Notes: generated by a model from the sequence alone, not told the origin. A stretch of 64,000 bases of DNA from Flavobacteriales bacterium (GCA_947460825.1 CANHHA010000007.1:1-64000); one strand, 5' to 3'; counted from the first letter of the stretch, positions 17,389 to 26,599 are shown. Translations and numbers: made by a program.

Positions 17389-18527
17389 TTTAATAATCCA
17401 AGACAAATTTTCATGCGGATCACATGTTTTGCGGCGTCAATTACTTGCGCCTTAAATTCCTTGTCTTTTTTGTATCGCGCCAGTAATTCTTGATGTGTTT
17501 TAGCTGCGTCAACGGGCATTAAAACAATGTGACAACCGGCCTCGATGGCTTTACTCGCGCTTTGTGGTACATTGACCACACCGCCCATGTTCATGGCATC
17601 CGTTACTACTAAGCCATTGAATTTTAACTCGTTTTTTAATAAATCCGTAACGATGGATTTTGAGCAGGTAGACGGAAGTCCATTCGTTTGATATTTCTTG
17701 TTGTTTATAACTGCAATATGTGCGACCATGATGGAAAGTACGCCTTGTTTTATTAGTTCTGGGTAAGTGCTGATTTCCTTTAATTCGCCATCTATAGTTT
17801 GTAAGGAAGAATGTGTATCTCCACTAACCAATCCATGACCTGGAAAGTGTTTTGCCGTGGCTATAATATTCTTCTTTTGAGTCTCTTGAATAAAGGTATT
17901 AGACCACGGGATAAGTTGTCCAGGTTTTGAACCAAATCCTCTGTAGCCTACCGTAGCATTACCTGCCACATCAACCACAGGGGCAAAATTATAATTGATC
18001 CCAATGTCAATTAAATCGGTTGAAATTTGCTGAGACACTTGAATTACTTCATCGATAGAACTGATTTCAGCTGCTTTTTTAACGGGCGTTGAACCAGTTA
18101 TTTTACGATTAACTAAACTAGGTTCTGCATCCGCGCTGTATAGAAAGGGTAAATTACCTAAGGATTTATTCGTTTTTTCAAAGGATGAAATCATGGAGGT
18201 GAATTCACTTTTTGTACCATTTAACATCAATACACCGCCAATAATCCGGTGATTAATGTGGTCTTCTATCATAGCTTGTGTTTGCCCATATTTCCCAACG
18301 GCAGGCATGATAAGTTGTGCGATAATTGCTGTATCATCTAATTGTTTTAGAACGTCATTTACAGCGTTATCTAAATCTGAATTTGCGCTTAAGAAATCAG
18401 TTAATTTGAATTTTATTTCAGTTTCAGGTTTAGGGACTTCGGGAGTTAACTTGGTATCTGCCTGTTGAGAACAAGCGAATAAGCCTAAAAGTGTAGAAAA
18501 GAGTAGAAAAGTGAATTTCAAGTTCAT
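17385..18527 (-). CDS. GH3 family beta-N-acetylhexosaminidase-like lipoprotein
   Basis: 380 aa from the ATG at 18527; the longer tracked start (18557) runs into the promoter. The lipobox is LFACS near residue 19 of this start. The GH3 N-terminal TIM barrel shows the NagZ-type active site ATAKHFPGHGLVSGDTHSSL and LVVTDAMNMGGV. NagZ-like enzymes remove GlcNAc from muropeptides or other glycans; as a lipoprotein this one would act in the periplasm or on the outer membrane rather than in the cytosol. The serine hydrolase domain fused in some Bacteroidota homologues is absent. Confidence 0.88.
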   Translation of the reverse strand: MNLKFTFLLFSTLLGLFACSQQADTKLTPEVPKPETEIKFKLTDFLSANSDLDNAVNDVLKQLDDTAIIAQLIMPAVGKYGQTQAMIEDHINHRIIGGVLMLNGTKSEFTSMISSFEKTNKSLGNLPFLYSADAEPSLVNRKITGSTPVKKAAEISSIDEVIQVSQQISTDLIDIGINYNFAPVVDVAGNATVGYRGFGSKPGQLIPWSNTFIQETQKKNIIATAKHFPGHGLVSGDTHSSLQTIDGELKEISTYPELIKQGVLSIMVAHIAVINNKKYQTNGLPSTCSKSIVTDLLKNELKFNGLVVTDAMNMGGVVNVPQSASKAIEAGCHIVLMPVDAAKTHQELLARYKKDKEFKAQVIDAAKHVIRMKICLGLLN

Positions 18528-18541
18528 AGCATATTTTTTAT

Positions 18542-18570
18542 CAAAAGTATAAAGCATTTAGTTGCCGCAA
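18542..18570 (-). promoter_or_regulatory. Promoter of GH3 lipoprotein gene
   Basis: On the minus strand: TTG (plus 18570-18568), 18 bp, TACTTTTG (plus 18549-18542). The box lies inside the tracked N-terminal extension, so the ATG at 18527, 14 nt downstream, is the likely start. Confidence 0.62.
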
Positions 18571-18704
18571 GGAGTATGCCGCGTTTCTTTTCAACATCCC
18601 ATCTTGGATTGCAATGTTATGAGCTGAGTAATTTAATGTAAATTTAATGTTAAGTTCAGCGCAATTATTTTGATAATTAGTCGACTAACATTTAAAATCA
18701 CGTA

Positions 18705-20963
18705 ATGAAATACCTTAGTTTAATTCTACTTTGTTCGCTAACGCACCTTTTTTCTGCTCAAGGCTTATACGACAAAAATACGGTCCAAACGGTCGAAGTA
18801 TTCTTCGCACAAGCCAATTGGGATGCTTTATTGGATAACCTTGCACAAACTACGGAGGATTATTTATTAGCCGATTCTGCAAGAATAAATGGTGTTGTGT
18901 TTGATTCGGTAGGGGTAAAGTATAAAGGGAATAGCTCGTATAACTCAAGTAATAACAAAAATCCACTGCATATAAACCTGGATTGGGTTCATAGTAATAA
19001 CGATTATCAAGGTTATACCTCTTTAAAGCTTCAAAACTTATATATGGATCCATCCATGATTAGAGAAGTGCTTTCCTATGCAATCCTTGAAAATTATATG
19101 GATTGTCCGAAATCGAATTTCGCCAATGTATACATTAACGGTACGCTTAGAGGCCTGTATTCAAGTGCAGAAAGTATAGATGATCGGTTCAATACCAATC
19201 ATTATTATGACCAGGAAGGATCTTTTTTTAAATGTAATCCCATCGGTGGGGCAGGACCAGGGGGCGGAACATCCCCTGATTTGAAATACATAAACGCTGA
19301 TACCACAGCATATGCCACTGGGTATGAATTGAAATCAGCCTATGGGTGGACAAACTTAGTAGACATGATTAATACCTTGAATAATAATTTTTCGGTGATT
19401 GAAGATAAATTGGATTTAGATCGTGCCATTTGGATGTTGGCATTTAACAATGTGTTAGTGAATTTAGATTCTTACAACGGTGCATTTCGTCAAAATTATT
19501 ATTTATATCGCGACATAAATAATCGGTTTGTTCCAACGGTTTGGGACTTAAATATGAGTTTCAACAGTTTCCCAGGAGGAACAGGTTCAGGTTCCGGAGG
19601 TCCAACCTTGGATCCTATGTCCAACAGTAATTCTAATAATCATCCATTGATTAAAAAAATCTTAGCTGATCCAATGTATAAACGAATGTATATGGCCCAT
19701 GTTCGAACGATGGTTCAAGAAATGTTTACCTCCAATTGGTATATAACACAGGCAAATACCTTGAGAAATACAATTGATTCCTATGTTCAAGCGGACCCGT
19801 TTAAGTTTTATACATATACCCAATACCAAAATAGTTTAACTACTGCGGTTACCGGAGGGGGTGGGCCTGGAGGAGGTAATTCAATCCCTGGAATTCAAAC
19901 CCTAATGAATGGTCGAGTTGCGTATTTCAGTACGAACCAAAATTACACCTTGGTAGCACCAACCATTAACAGTTATGCTGCATCAAATCCAACACCGGTA
20001 TTTAATGAGACATTCTTTATCACATCTGCTGTTACCAATGAAACCGCTGTATATATAGGGTATCGCACCTCCCATGAACTTCGATTTACCCGCATTCCTA
20101 TGTTCGACGATGGAAATCATGGAGATGGAGCAGCTGGAGATCACACCTACGGCGCTTCCGTTATTGCAAACGGTCCCATCTTCGAATATTACATCTATGC
20201 CGATAATGCCAACGCTGGATTGTTTAGTCCGCAGCGGGCTGAGCATGAATTTCATTCACTGGATTTGAATATCCCTGCACCAACTGTGGGGCAAGTTCAA
20301 ATTAATGAAGCCATGTCAGACAATGAATTAACACATGATGACCCCTATGGCGAGTCGAATGACTGGGTGGAATTACACAACACCACTGCTAATGCTTTGG
20401 ATTTATCTGGCCTGTACTTGAGTGATGATGTTATTGCGCCTCAAAAATGGATGATACCATCAAATACCGTAATCCTCCCGAATGACTATTTAATCATTTG
20501 GACCGATAATGACACGCTGCAAACAACCGGCTTGCACACCAATTTTAAGCTGGGCGCTACAGGTGATTATGTTCGTCTATCCAATGGAATAACAATCCTT
20601 GATCAAGTAACGCTTCCTGCATTGTTAACGGATGAATCCTATGCGCGCTGTCCAGAAACAGGCGTCGTGTTTGACTATGCGGCTCCAACGTTTGATGCCA
20701 TGAACAATTGTTTTGCCGGTACTGAACCGATTTCATTTGAACCGATACTCTATCCGAATCCAGCAAGTGATATGGTAAATCTTAAGCTTACACAGCAAGC
20801 TCACATTGAAGTGATGGATATGAATGGAAGGGAAGTCTTCACTGAAGGTAATGCCATTGGATTGATTCAGCTCACAACATCGGCATGGACCAATGGGCTT
20901 TATATAGTGGTTATTCGCGATAATCAAGGTGAAACACATTGCTTAAAGTTAATTAAGCAATAA
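18705..20963 (+). CDS. CotH kinase-like secreted protein with lamin-tail domain and T9SS signal
   Basis: 752 aa. Signal peptide MKYLSLILLCSLTHLFSAQG. Residues about 25-400 are a CotH domain (VGVKYKGNSSYNSSNNKNPLHINLDW, LYSSAESIDDRF, VPTVWDLNMSFN), a family related to protein kinases and found in spore coat protein CotH. Residues about 545-655 are a lamin-tail (LTD) fold (VQINEAMSDNE...SNDWVELHN). The last 70 residues are a type A T9SS sorting domain (LYPNPASDMVNLKL...GLYIVVIRDNQG). Glycine-rich linkers occur near 180 and 385. A surface location is predicted; the substrate is unknown. The stop abuts the stop of the next convergent gene. Confidence 0.9.
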   Translation: MKYLSLILLCSLTHLFSAQGLYDKNTVQTVEVFFAQANWDALLDNLAQTTEDYLLADSARINGVVFDSVGVKYKGNSSYNSSNNKNPLHINLDWVHSNNDYQGYTSLKLQNLYMDPSMIREVLSYAILENYMDCPKSNFANVYINGTLRGLYSSAESIDDRFNTNHYYDQEGSFFKCNPIGGAGPGGGTSPDLKYINADTTAYATGYELKSAYGWTNLVDMINTLNNNFSVIEDKLDLDRAIWMLAFNNVLVNLDSYNGAFRQNYYLYRDINNRFVPTVWDLNMSFNSFPGGTGSGSGGPTLDPMSNSNSNNHPLIKKILADPMYKRMYMAHVRTMVQEMFTSNWYITQANTLRNTIDSYVQADPFKFYTYTQYQNSLTTAVTGGGGPGGGNSIPGIQTLMNGRVAYFSTNQNYTLVAPTINSYAASNPTPVFNETFFITSAVTNETAVYIGYRTSHELRFTRIPMFDDGNHGDGAAGDHTYGASVIANGPIFEYYIYADNANAGLFSPQRAEHEFHSLDLNIPAPTVGQVQINEAMSDNELTHDDPYGESNDWVELHNTTANALDLSGLYLSDDVIAPQKWMIPSNTVILPNDYLIIWTDNDTLQTTGLHTNFKLGATGDYVRLSNGITILDQVTLPALLTDESYARCPETGVVFDYAAPTFDAMNNCFAGTEPISFEPILYPNPASDMVNLKLTQQAHIEVMDMNGREVFTEGNAIGLIQLTTSAWTNGLYIVVIRDNQGETHCLKLIKQ

Positions 20964-21329
20964 CTATTCTTGTGCTAAATGGTTCTGAATCATCTGCACC
21001 ACTAAATGGCGTTGATGAATTTCTCTCAGGTAGAATTGATTTACTTTCTTCGAAATAAATTTACGTTTACTGTAACCAAAAGTAAGAACCCCAAAGGCTT
21101 TTCGGATAAAGTTTAAATTAGGAGAATAATCTAAATCCATACGACCAATGGCTTGTAGCTCTTCATTAATTCCTGGGCTTAAATCCATTTTAATGGCTTG
21201 CTGACGAATGCCTTCAATAAGGGTGTCGTAACGCTCCAATTTGATTCGCTCGTAGGTTCTGGTTTTCAAAAACCGTGTGTACTGAAAGTCTGCATCGGTG
21301 AACGCATGAAATAATTCTTCGATTGTCAT
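20964..21329 (-). CDS. Hypothetical small protein (121 aa)
   Basis: Not recognised. 121 aa, basic, with no signal peptide or membrane segment. It is predicted mostly helical, with an aromatic N-terminus (MTIEELFHAFTDADFQYTRF) and a Lys/Arg-rich middle (FGYSKRKFISKKVNQFYLREIHQRHLVVQ). It is divergent from rimO and its stop is directly next to the CotH gene stop with no spacer. The coding call rests on length, sensible composition and fit in the gap. Confidence 0.6.
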   Translation of the reverse strand: MTIEELFHAFTDADFQYTRFLKTRTYERIKLERYDTLIEGIRQQAIKMDLSPGINEELQAIGRMDLDYSPNLNFIRKAFGVLTFGYSKRKFISKKVNQFYLREIHQRHLVVQMIQNHLAQE

Positions 21330-21409
21330 AATTGAATGTGGACCGCAAATGTAATAAAAGGAATAGAATAGGGCATGTTTTACACTCCAATTGTCTAATT
21401 TTACACCCT

Positions 21410-22720
21410 ATGAAAACGAAATCAACCCGAAAAAATAAGGTCAACGTAGTAACACTCGGATGTTCTAAAAACACCTTTGATTCGGAAATTATGATGGCTC
21501 AACTCAAGGCGAATAGTTTTGACGTCGGTCATGAACGAAACGAGGAATCGGAGATTGTAATAATCAACACCTGTGGTTTTATCGATAACGCTAAACAAGA
21601 GTCAATTGATACCATTCTTCAGTATGTAAACGCGAAACAACAGGGTTTAGTGGACAAAGTCTACGTGACCGGTTGCCTCTCAGAGCGTTACCGAAGCGAT
21701 TTGGAACAAGAAATCCCCGAGGTTGATGCATATTTTGGAACGCGTGAATTACCAAGGTTATTAAAAACGCTCAAAGCAGATTATAAATATGAGTTGGTTG
21801 GAGAACGTTTACTTACCACGCCAAATCATTATGCGTACTTTAAAATCGCAGAAGGCTGTGATCGTCCATGTTCCTTTTGTGCCATCCCTTTGATGCGCGG
21901 ACAGCATGTGTCAACACCCATGGATCAATTAATTAAGAATGCCACTCAATTAGCGAAACAAGGGGTAAAAGAGCTCTTGTTGATTGCACAAGATTTGACC
22001 TATTACGGCTTAGATATTTACAAGAAACGGAACCTAGCTGAATTAGTAGATAAATTATCAGATATTGAAGGAATTGAATGGATTAGGCTGCATTACGCCT
22101 TTCCTGCTGGGTTTCCCATGGATGTGTTAGACGTGATGCGTGACCGTTCCAATGTATGTAATTACTTGGATATTCCATTGCAACACGGGTCTACGGCGAT
22201 GCTTAAAGCAATGCGCAGAGGCATTACCCGCGAAAAAACGGAGGAATTAATTGATGCGATACGACAGAAAGTCCCTGGCATTGCGTTGCGAACAACCTTG
22301 ATTGCTGGATTTCCTGGGGAAACAGCACAGGATTTCGAAGAAATGATGGGATTTGTTGAACGTAGTCGTTTTGACCGACTGGGAATCTTTACCTATTCCC
22401 ATGAAGACAATACGCATGCCTTTTCAATGACGGATGATGTGCCCGATGCGGTAAAACAACAGCGCGCAGATGCGGTTATGGAACTGCAATCCGGTATTAG
22501 TTATGAACTGAATCAAGCAAAGATTGGAAATACCTATAAAACATTGTTTGATCGGGTGGAAGGGGATTACTTTGTCGGAAGAACCGAATTCGATTCTCCT
22601 GAGGTGGATAATGAAGTTCGAGTAAAACGAACACCTTCCTTATATGTGCCAATTGGCGCATTTTCTCAAGTAAAAATCACCTCGGCAGATCATTATGATT
22701 TGTATGGTGACATATTGTGA
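21410..22720 (+). CDS. rimO: Ribosomal protein S12 methylthiotransferase RimO
   Basis: 436 aa from the ATG at 21410, matching family length; the tracked start at 21332 adds 26 implausible residues. Domains are the N-terminal UPF0004 (VVTLGCSKNTFDSE, IINTCGFIDNAKQES), radical SAM with CxxxCxxC in EGCDRPCSFCAIP, and a C-terminal TRAM domain ending IGAFSQVKITSADHYDLYGDIL. It adds a methylthio group to an aspartate of S12. TAATTTTA (21396-21403) is a weak -7 box 6 nt before the ATG. Confidence 0.95.
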   Translation: MKTKSTRKNKVNVVTLGCSKNTFDSEIMMAQLKANSFDVGHERNEESEIVIINTCGFIDNAKQESIDTILQYVNAKQQGLVDKVYVTGCLSERYRSDLEQEIPEVDAYFGTRELPRLLKTLKADYKYELVGERLLTTPNHYAYFKIAEGCDRPCSFCAIPLMRGQHVSTPMDQLIKNATQLAKQGVKELLLIAQDLTYYGLDIYKKRNLAELVDKLSDIEGIEWIRLHYAFPAGFPMDVLDVMRDRSNVCNYLDIPLQHGSTAMLKAMRRGITREKTEELIDAIRQKVPGIALRTTLIAGFPGETAQDFEEMMGFVERSRFDRLGIFTYSHEDNTHAFSMTDDVPDAVKQQRADAVMELQSGISYELNQAKIGNTYKTLFDRVEGDYFVGRTEFDSPEVDNEVRVKRTPSLYVPIGAFSQVKITSADHYDLYGDIL

Positions 22721-22752
22721 TTAGATTTACTAATAATTAAACAAATAAAAAC

Positions 22753-23895
22753 ATGAAAAATCTGTTATCACTCACTGTTCTTTCAATGCTTTTAGTATTG
22801 AATAATGCGTGGGCACAACCTGTATCGCCCCTTACTGTAATTGATGCTTCAAGTCCAAATGCCTGTGACGGTTCGGCATCCATCACGAATCCAAATATTG
22901 TTATTACCAATACTATTGTTTGGTACTCGAACGGCGCGATTTTAGCGCAAGGGGTAACCAGTGTTTCTAACCTTTGTGCAGGAACGTATGGCGTGTATTA
23001 TACAACCTTCATTGATTCTGTTACGGCAACCTTTGTAATTTCGGGGAATCCATGCAACAGTTTGCAGGCGGTAATCACGGGGACAGCTGCAAGTTCTCCA
23101 AATGCATTCGATGGATCAGCTTCAGTAACTGCTGTTGGCGGTTCTGCACCGTACGTATACAATTGGAGTATTGGGTCTGTGTCAAGTACAATTAATGGGC
23201 TTGGTGTTGGCGTTTATACCTGCTGTGTTACGGATATGAATGGCTGTGTGAGCTGCGATAGTTTTACCGTTTCGGCGACCATAAATCCAGGAAATGACAC
23301 CGTTTTTATAATTAACAACAATAACATTCCGAACGTAATGGATTCGCTTGGAATGCAACAAGTGCTTGATTGCAGCATAGATTACAATGCCATTGGTGCA
23401 GCCTTTATTTCTGGTTCCCAGTATGTTCCAAGCGGTAACCCAAATGCGCTAGATAGCATTTATCTTACTTGGCAAGTATATGATACCTTGGTGCCTGCCA
23501 ATGTAATGGCGACGTATGTGGTTGGATATTCTTTATTCCCTCCATTAGCGCAATCCTACACCGCAAGTTTAGAGATTCATTGCCCGCAGAAGAATACGAA
23601 TTATAATACCTTACTAGTAATCGATCAATTCTATACGTCACAATTGGGAATAACGGAACCTACGTTCGTACCAAGCATTTGCGTTCAGGACGGATGTGCA
23701 TCGGTAGCGCTAGGAGCAAGTTCTCGTGGCACATTAACCGTTTATTCGATTAGCGGAAGCAAAATGACTTCACAGAACGTGATGGAGGTTTCCAACGCGC
23801 AAATTCCGGTTTCTTCATGGAGCACGGGCGTTTACTTCTTGCATTACACCCTAAGTTCTGGTGCTCAGGGCGTGGTGCGTTTTGTGAAGGAGTAG
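22753..23895 (+). CDS. Secreted SprB-repeat-like protein with T9SS sorting domain
   Basis: 380 aa. Signal peptide ends near NAWAQP. Two Ig-like repeats start with related motifs (DASSPNACDGSASITN at about 29 and TAASSPNAFDGSASVTAVGG at about 115); the second has GVYTCCVTDMNGC, typical of SprB-type adhesin repeats. The C-terminal 60 residues resemble a T9SS sorting domain (LTVYSISGSKMTSQN...STGVYFLHYTL...RFVKE). It is predicted to be a surface-exposed, Cys-containing protein. SprB itself is a giant gliding adhesin; this short protein shares only the repeat type. Confidence 0.75.
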   Translation: MKNLLSLTVLSMLLVLNNAWAQPVSPLTVIDASSPNACDGSASITNPNIVITNTIVWYSNGAILAQGVTSVSNLCAGTYGVYYTTFIDSVTATFVISGNPCNSLQAVITGTAASSPNAFDGSASVTAVGGSAPYVYNWSIGSVSSTINGLGVGVYTCCVTDMNGCVSCDSFTVSATINPGNDTVFIINNNNIPNVMDSLGMQQVLDCSIDYNAIGAAFISGSQYVPSGNPNALDSIYLTWQVYDTLVPANVMATYVVGYSLFPPLAQSYTASLEIHCPQKNTNYNTLLVIDQFYTSQLGITEPTFVPSICVQDGCASVALGASSRGTLTVYSISGSKMTSQNVMEVSNAQIPVSSWSTGVYFLHYTLSSGAQGVVRFVKE

Positions 23896-23986
23896 TTTAA
23901 TGAATTATATATTTCTATATATTTAAAATATTTATTTACATTAGTTCTGTTCTTATAGTTTTATAGTACATTTTAATCCAGGAGTT

Positions 23987-25528
23987 ATGCGATTTACCTT
24001 TTTAGTGCTTTTATTATTTCCGATATTATTGTTTGGTCAGGATTATTACATCATTAAGAATTCTAAAAAGACTCAAAGTATTTTTAATTTGGATGATGAT
24101 AACTCATTAATGAGTATTTTGCTACGTAATAAATGGGTTTTTGGTCCAAGCGGAGCTATTTACAACGATGAACTAAATAATCCTGAAGGGTTTAGTACAG
24201 GTCACTATACTTTAACCTTTGAGGGGTCTCCCTGGCAGGGAATATTCCAAGGTGTGCAAATAGAATATTATACGGATTTTCAGCATTTTGAATCATTTGA
24301 TAGTTGGGTAAATAATTATGTTCAACGTGATTTTGATGTTATGGGTGTTGGTCCTAATTGGATGCCTGATATTTTAATGCAAAAATGGGATCCTGAATTT
24401 GAAGCTGCGTGGTATGTGGCAAATAAGTCTGCGAATGAGAGCGGATCTGATGTTGTAATTAATAGCCTACCCAAAGTTATGTATTTTGATTTTAGAAATA
24501 TTGATGCGATAATTGTTAAGAAAAATTCAAAGGATAGCACGTATCGTAACTCAGATGGTACCTTTTCTGCTATAGCAAGACCAAATGATAGAATTTATTT
24601 TGTTCAAAAGTCGGAAATGAAGGATAAATGGGAAGTTGTTTACAATGCTTCTCTTGAAGATGTTTTGATGTTGAAAGCTAATTTCAATAGTAATTGTCGA
24701 CAATCGTCTTATGAACCAGTTTCAGATTACGTTGAATTAAAAGGTGTCACAAAGGATAATGTAATTACGATGATGCGGCAATTGCAAATGGAGGAAATGA
24801 ACAAGCAGGATGGCAGTCCTTTGAAAATTATTGATTCACATCAAAAACGTGAAACTGAAATTGGTAAATTGTATTCAGAACCTTTAGTTGGGTTTTATCA
24901 AGGTCAAGAAATTTGGTATATGACAGATTTTCGAAACTATACAACACATGAAGATTGGATAAACTTTTATATGAATAGTGATTATGATGCTCTTATGATT
25001 GGCGAAAAATGGTTCCCCACTCATAACCTATATTTATCGGATACTTCAGTTAAAAAGGCTTGGGATAAGGCTATGGAAAAGGCTATTACTACTGGCACAG
25101 ATCAGCCAATTATAATGGAAAAAACGGCTGTATTTTGGAATGAAGTGTTAAATCCCGCGGTTTATTTACAAATGGAAATTATAAAAGGTGAACATAGTTT
25201 TAATAAAATTGCTAGGAATATTTTGATTTGTAGATCCGTGGGGCCAGACTTAGGACAAATATATTTCGATAGGGAAGAAAGGATTAATTCGGGTGTTGTA
25301 CCTGCACTCGTTTTCAAATTAGATTTATTTAAGTATGATGGCAATACATTATCTAAAAGAGATTCGCTGGTTGATAAAAGGAATTCAATGTTGAATAGTA
25401 TAATCAGTACTTACGGTAAAATTAATTTCAATTACGAATGGGAAAAGATCTTCTTCAATAAATCTTTATTACTACCATTCAGCAAAGAACAACTTTCTTT
25501 CAAATTAGTAAACGGACCAATCGATTAA
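23987..25528 (+). CDS. Secreted protein of unknown function with internal duplication
   Basis: 513 aa, unrecognised. A signal peptide (MRFTFLVLLLFPILLFGQD) is clear. Two halves resemble each other: GSPWQGIFQGVQIEYYTDFQHFESFDSWVNNY (about 78-110) against EPLVGFYQGQEIWYMTDFRNYTTHEDWINFY (about 297-328), each followed by MGVGPNWMP or MIGEKWFPT and then an aromatic-rich stretch. The gene is AT-richer than its neighbours and sits right before palindrome array A. CAGGAG 6 nt before the ATG is a Shine-Dalgarno-like site, unusual in this window. It may be an acquired gene. Confidence 0.72.
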   Translation: MRFTFLVLLLFPILLFGQDYYIIKNSKKTQSIFNLDDDNSLMSILLRNKWVFGPSGAIYNDELNNPEGFSTGHYTLTFEGSPWQGIFQGVQIEYYTDFQHFESFDSWVNNYVQRDFDVMGVGPNWMPDILMQKWDPEFEAAWYVANKSANESGSDVVINSLPKVMYFDFRNIDAIIVKKNSKDSTYRNSDGTFSAIARPNDRIYFVQKSEMKDKWEVVYNASLEDVLMLKANFNSNCRQSSYEPVSDYVELKGVTKDNVITMMRQLQMEEMNKQDGSPLKIIDSHQKRETEIGKLYSEPLVGFYQGQEIWYMTDFRNYTTHEDWINFYMNSDYDALMIGEKWFPTHNLYLSDTSVKKAWDKAMEKAITTGTDQPIIMEKTAVFWNEVLNPAVYLQMEIIKGEHSFNKIARNILICRSVGPDLGQIYFDREERINSGVVPALVFKLDLFKYDGNTLSKRDSLVDKRNSMLNSIISTYGKINFNYEWEKIFFNKSLLLPFSKEQLSFKLVNGPID

Positions 25529-25612
25529 TTCTTTGATTCGAAGAGTTTTAATTTGTCGAATTTTATTGGTTGAGAACCTTTGTTTGGTTTTATTAGCTAC
25601 GGAATTGTCAAA

Positions 25613-26316
25613 GCATCCTGGGTCGGACAGTATAGATGTTGGATATTTGTGTATAACCTTGGACTCCATCGGAGTCCGATAGTTTACAGTATAATCGTCC
25701 CCAACAAAGCGACTCCATAGGAGTCGAATGTTTCACCTGTAATTGAATACAAATAAGCTGCTCCACGGGGTTGAAGATACAACAAGGCATCAGTGAATCG
25801 AATGTTGGCTGTGCTTTGTTCGAGCCCGCTGGGGTCGGGCAGTATAGGTATTGGATATTTGTGTATAACCTTGGACTCCAGCGGAGTCCGATAGTTTACA
25901 GTATAATCGTCCCCAACAAAGCGACTCCATAGGAGTCGAATGTTTCACCTATAATTGAATACAGATAAGCTGCTCCAGGGAGTTGAAGATTGAACAAGGC
26001 ATCTGTGAATCGAATGTTGGCTGTGCTGTATTCGACCCCGCTGGGGTCGTGAAGTATTGGTAATGGATCTAATATACAATCTAGAACTCCAGCGGAGTCC
26101 AGTGTTTCACCTGTAATTGAATACGAATGTGTTGCTCCACGGAGTTGAAGATTCAACAAGGCATCTGTGAATTGATTGTTGGTGTTGCTTTGTTCGACCC
26201 CGCTGGGGTCGCGAAGTATTGGTGATGGATGTTTGTGTATAACCTAGGACTCCAATGGAGTCCTATAGTTTAAAGTGCCATCGTCCCGAACAAAGCGACT
26301 CCATAGGAGTCGAATG
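25613..26316. repeat. Palindrome array A (about 3.5 diverged units of roughly 210 bp)
   Basis: The roughly 980-bp gap between the 513-aa protein gene and tRNA-Lys holds no credible gene. It holds tandem units with 17-bp palindromes: GGACTCC-N3-GGAGTCC at 25661, 25873, 26084 (first arm gaactcc) and 26247; CGACTCC-ATA-GGAGTCG at 25710, 25922 and 26296; CGACCCC-GCT-GGGGTCG at 26033 and 26195, with a degenerate copy at about 25821. An imperfect CTCCACGGAGTTG-like motif follows a conserved linker (ATAATTGAATAC). Unit 3 lacks about 50 bp between its first and second palindromes. Track ORFs here (25608, 25896, 26275) are false. Confidence 0.93.
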
Positions 26317-26398
26317 TTTTCCATGTCAATTATAATTAATTCTAAGAAGGGATTACGAGCACGCTCGTTTTCCGGGAATAGGGCTCAATCCAAGCATA

Positions 26399-26439
26399 AA
26401 GCCCACCTTGCATTTGCAAGGCTCGGACTTTTTTGTTTA
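26399..26439 (+). terminator. Plus-strand terminator-like hairpin downstream of array A
   Basis: AAGCCC-a-CCTTGCA-TT-TGCAAGG-ctc-GGACTT followed by TTTTTGTTTA. The inner arm is perfect and the outer arm has one G-T pair. It would end plus-strand transcripts that run through array A. Its U-run side forms a 16-bp inverted repeat (26424-26439 with 26471-26486) with the tRNA terminator. Confidence 0.6.
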
Positions 26440-26472
26440 TTCCCTCACTCAAGTAAGCTTGGTTCGTTCCTA

Positions 26473-26508
26473 AACAAAAAAGTCCGCTTCTTTCGAAGTG
26501 GACTTATT
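26473..26508 (-). terminator. Terminator of tRNA-Lys
   Basis: Minus strand: AAGTCCACTTC, GAAA tetraloop, GAAGCGGACTT (one A/C mismatch), then TTTTTG. It begins 7 nt beyond the tRNA 3' end. Confidence 0.85.
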
Positions 26509-26511
26509 TTG

Positions 26512-26584
26512 TGATCCCGCTGGGATTCGAACCCAGGGCCCATACATTAAAAGTGTATTGCTCTACCAGCTGAGCTACGGAATC
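26512..26584 (-). tRNA. tRNA-Lys (anticodon UUU)
   Basis: A 73-nt cloverleaf on the minus strand. The acceptor stem GATTCCG pairs with CGGGATC (one G-T), discriminator A; the D-arm is AGCTCAGCTGGTAGAGC; the anticodon loop CTTTTAA gives UUU (Lys); the T-arm is CTGGG-TTCGAAT-CCCAG. CCA is not encoded. A good promoter lies 16 nt upstream and a terminator downstream. Confidence 0.96.
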
Positions 26585-26599
26585 GCTGATTTGAGGGTG

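Noticed and set aside
25608-26514. ORFs of 60-87 aa in array A
   Set aside because: They consist of translated palindromes, repeat themselves, and show no start context or family resemblance.
26033-26519. Origin of the CGACCCCGCTGGGGTCG palindrome from the tRNA-Lys 3' end (CCCGCTGGG shared)
   Set aside because: Only nine bases match, the tRNA stretch is a normal T-arm, and no att-like direct repeat of the tRNA end was found in array A.
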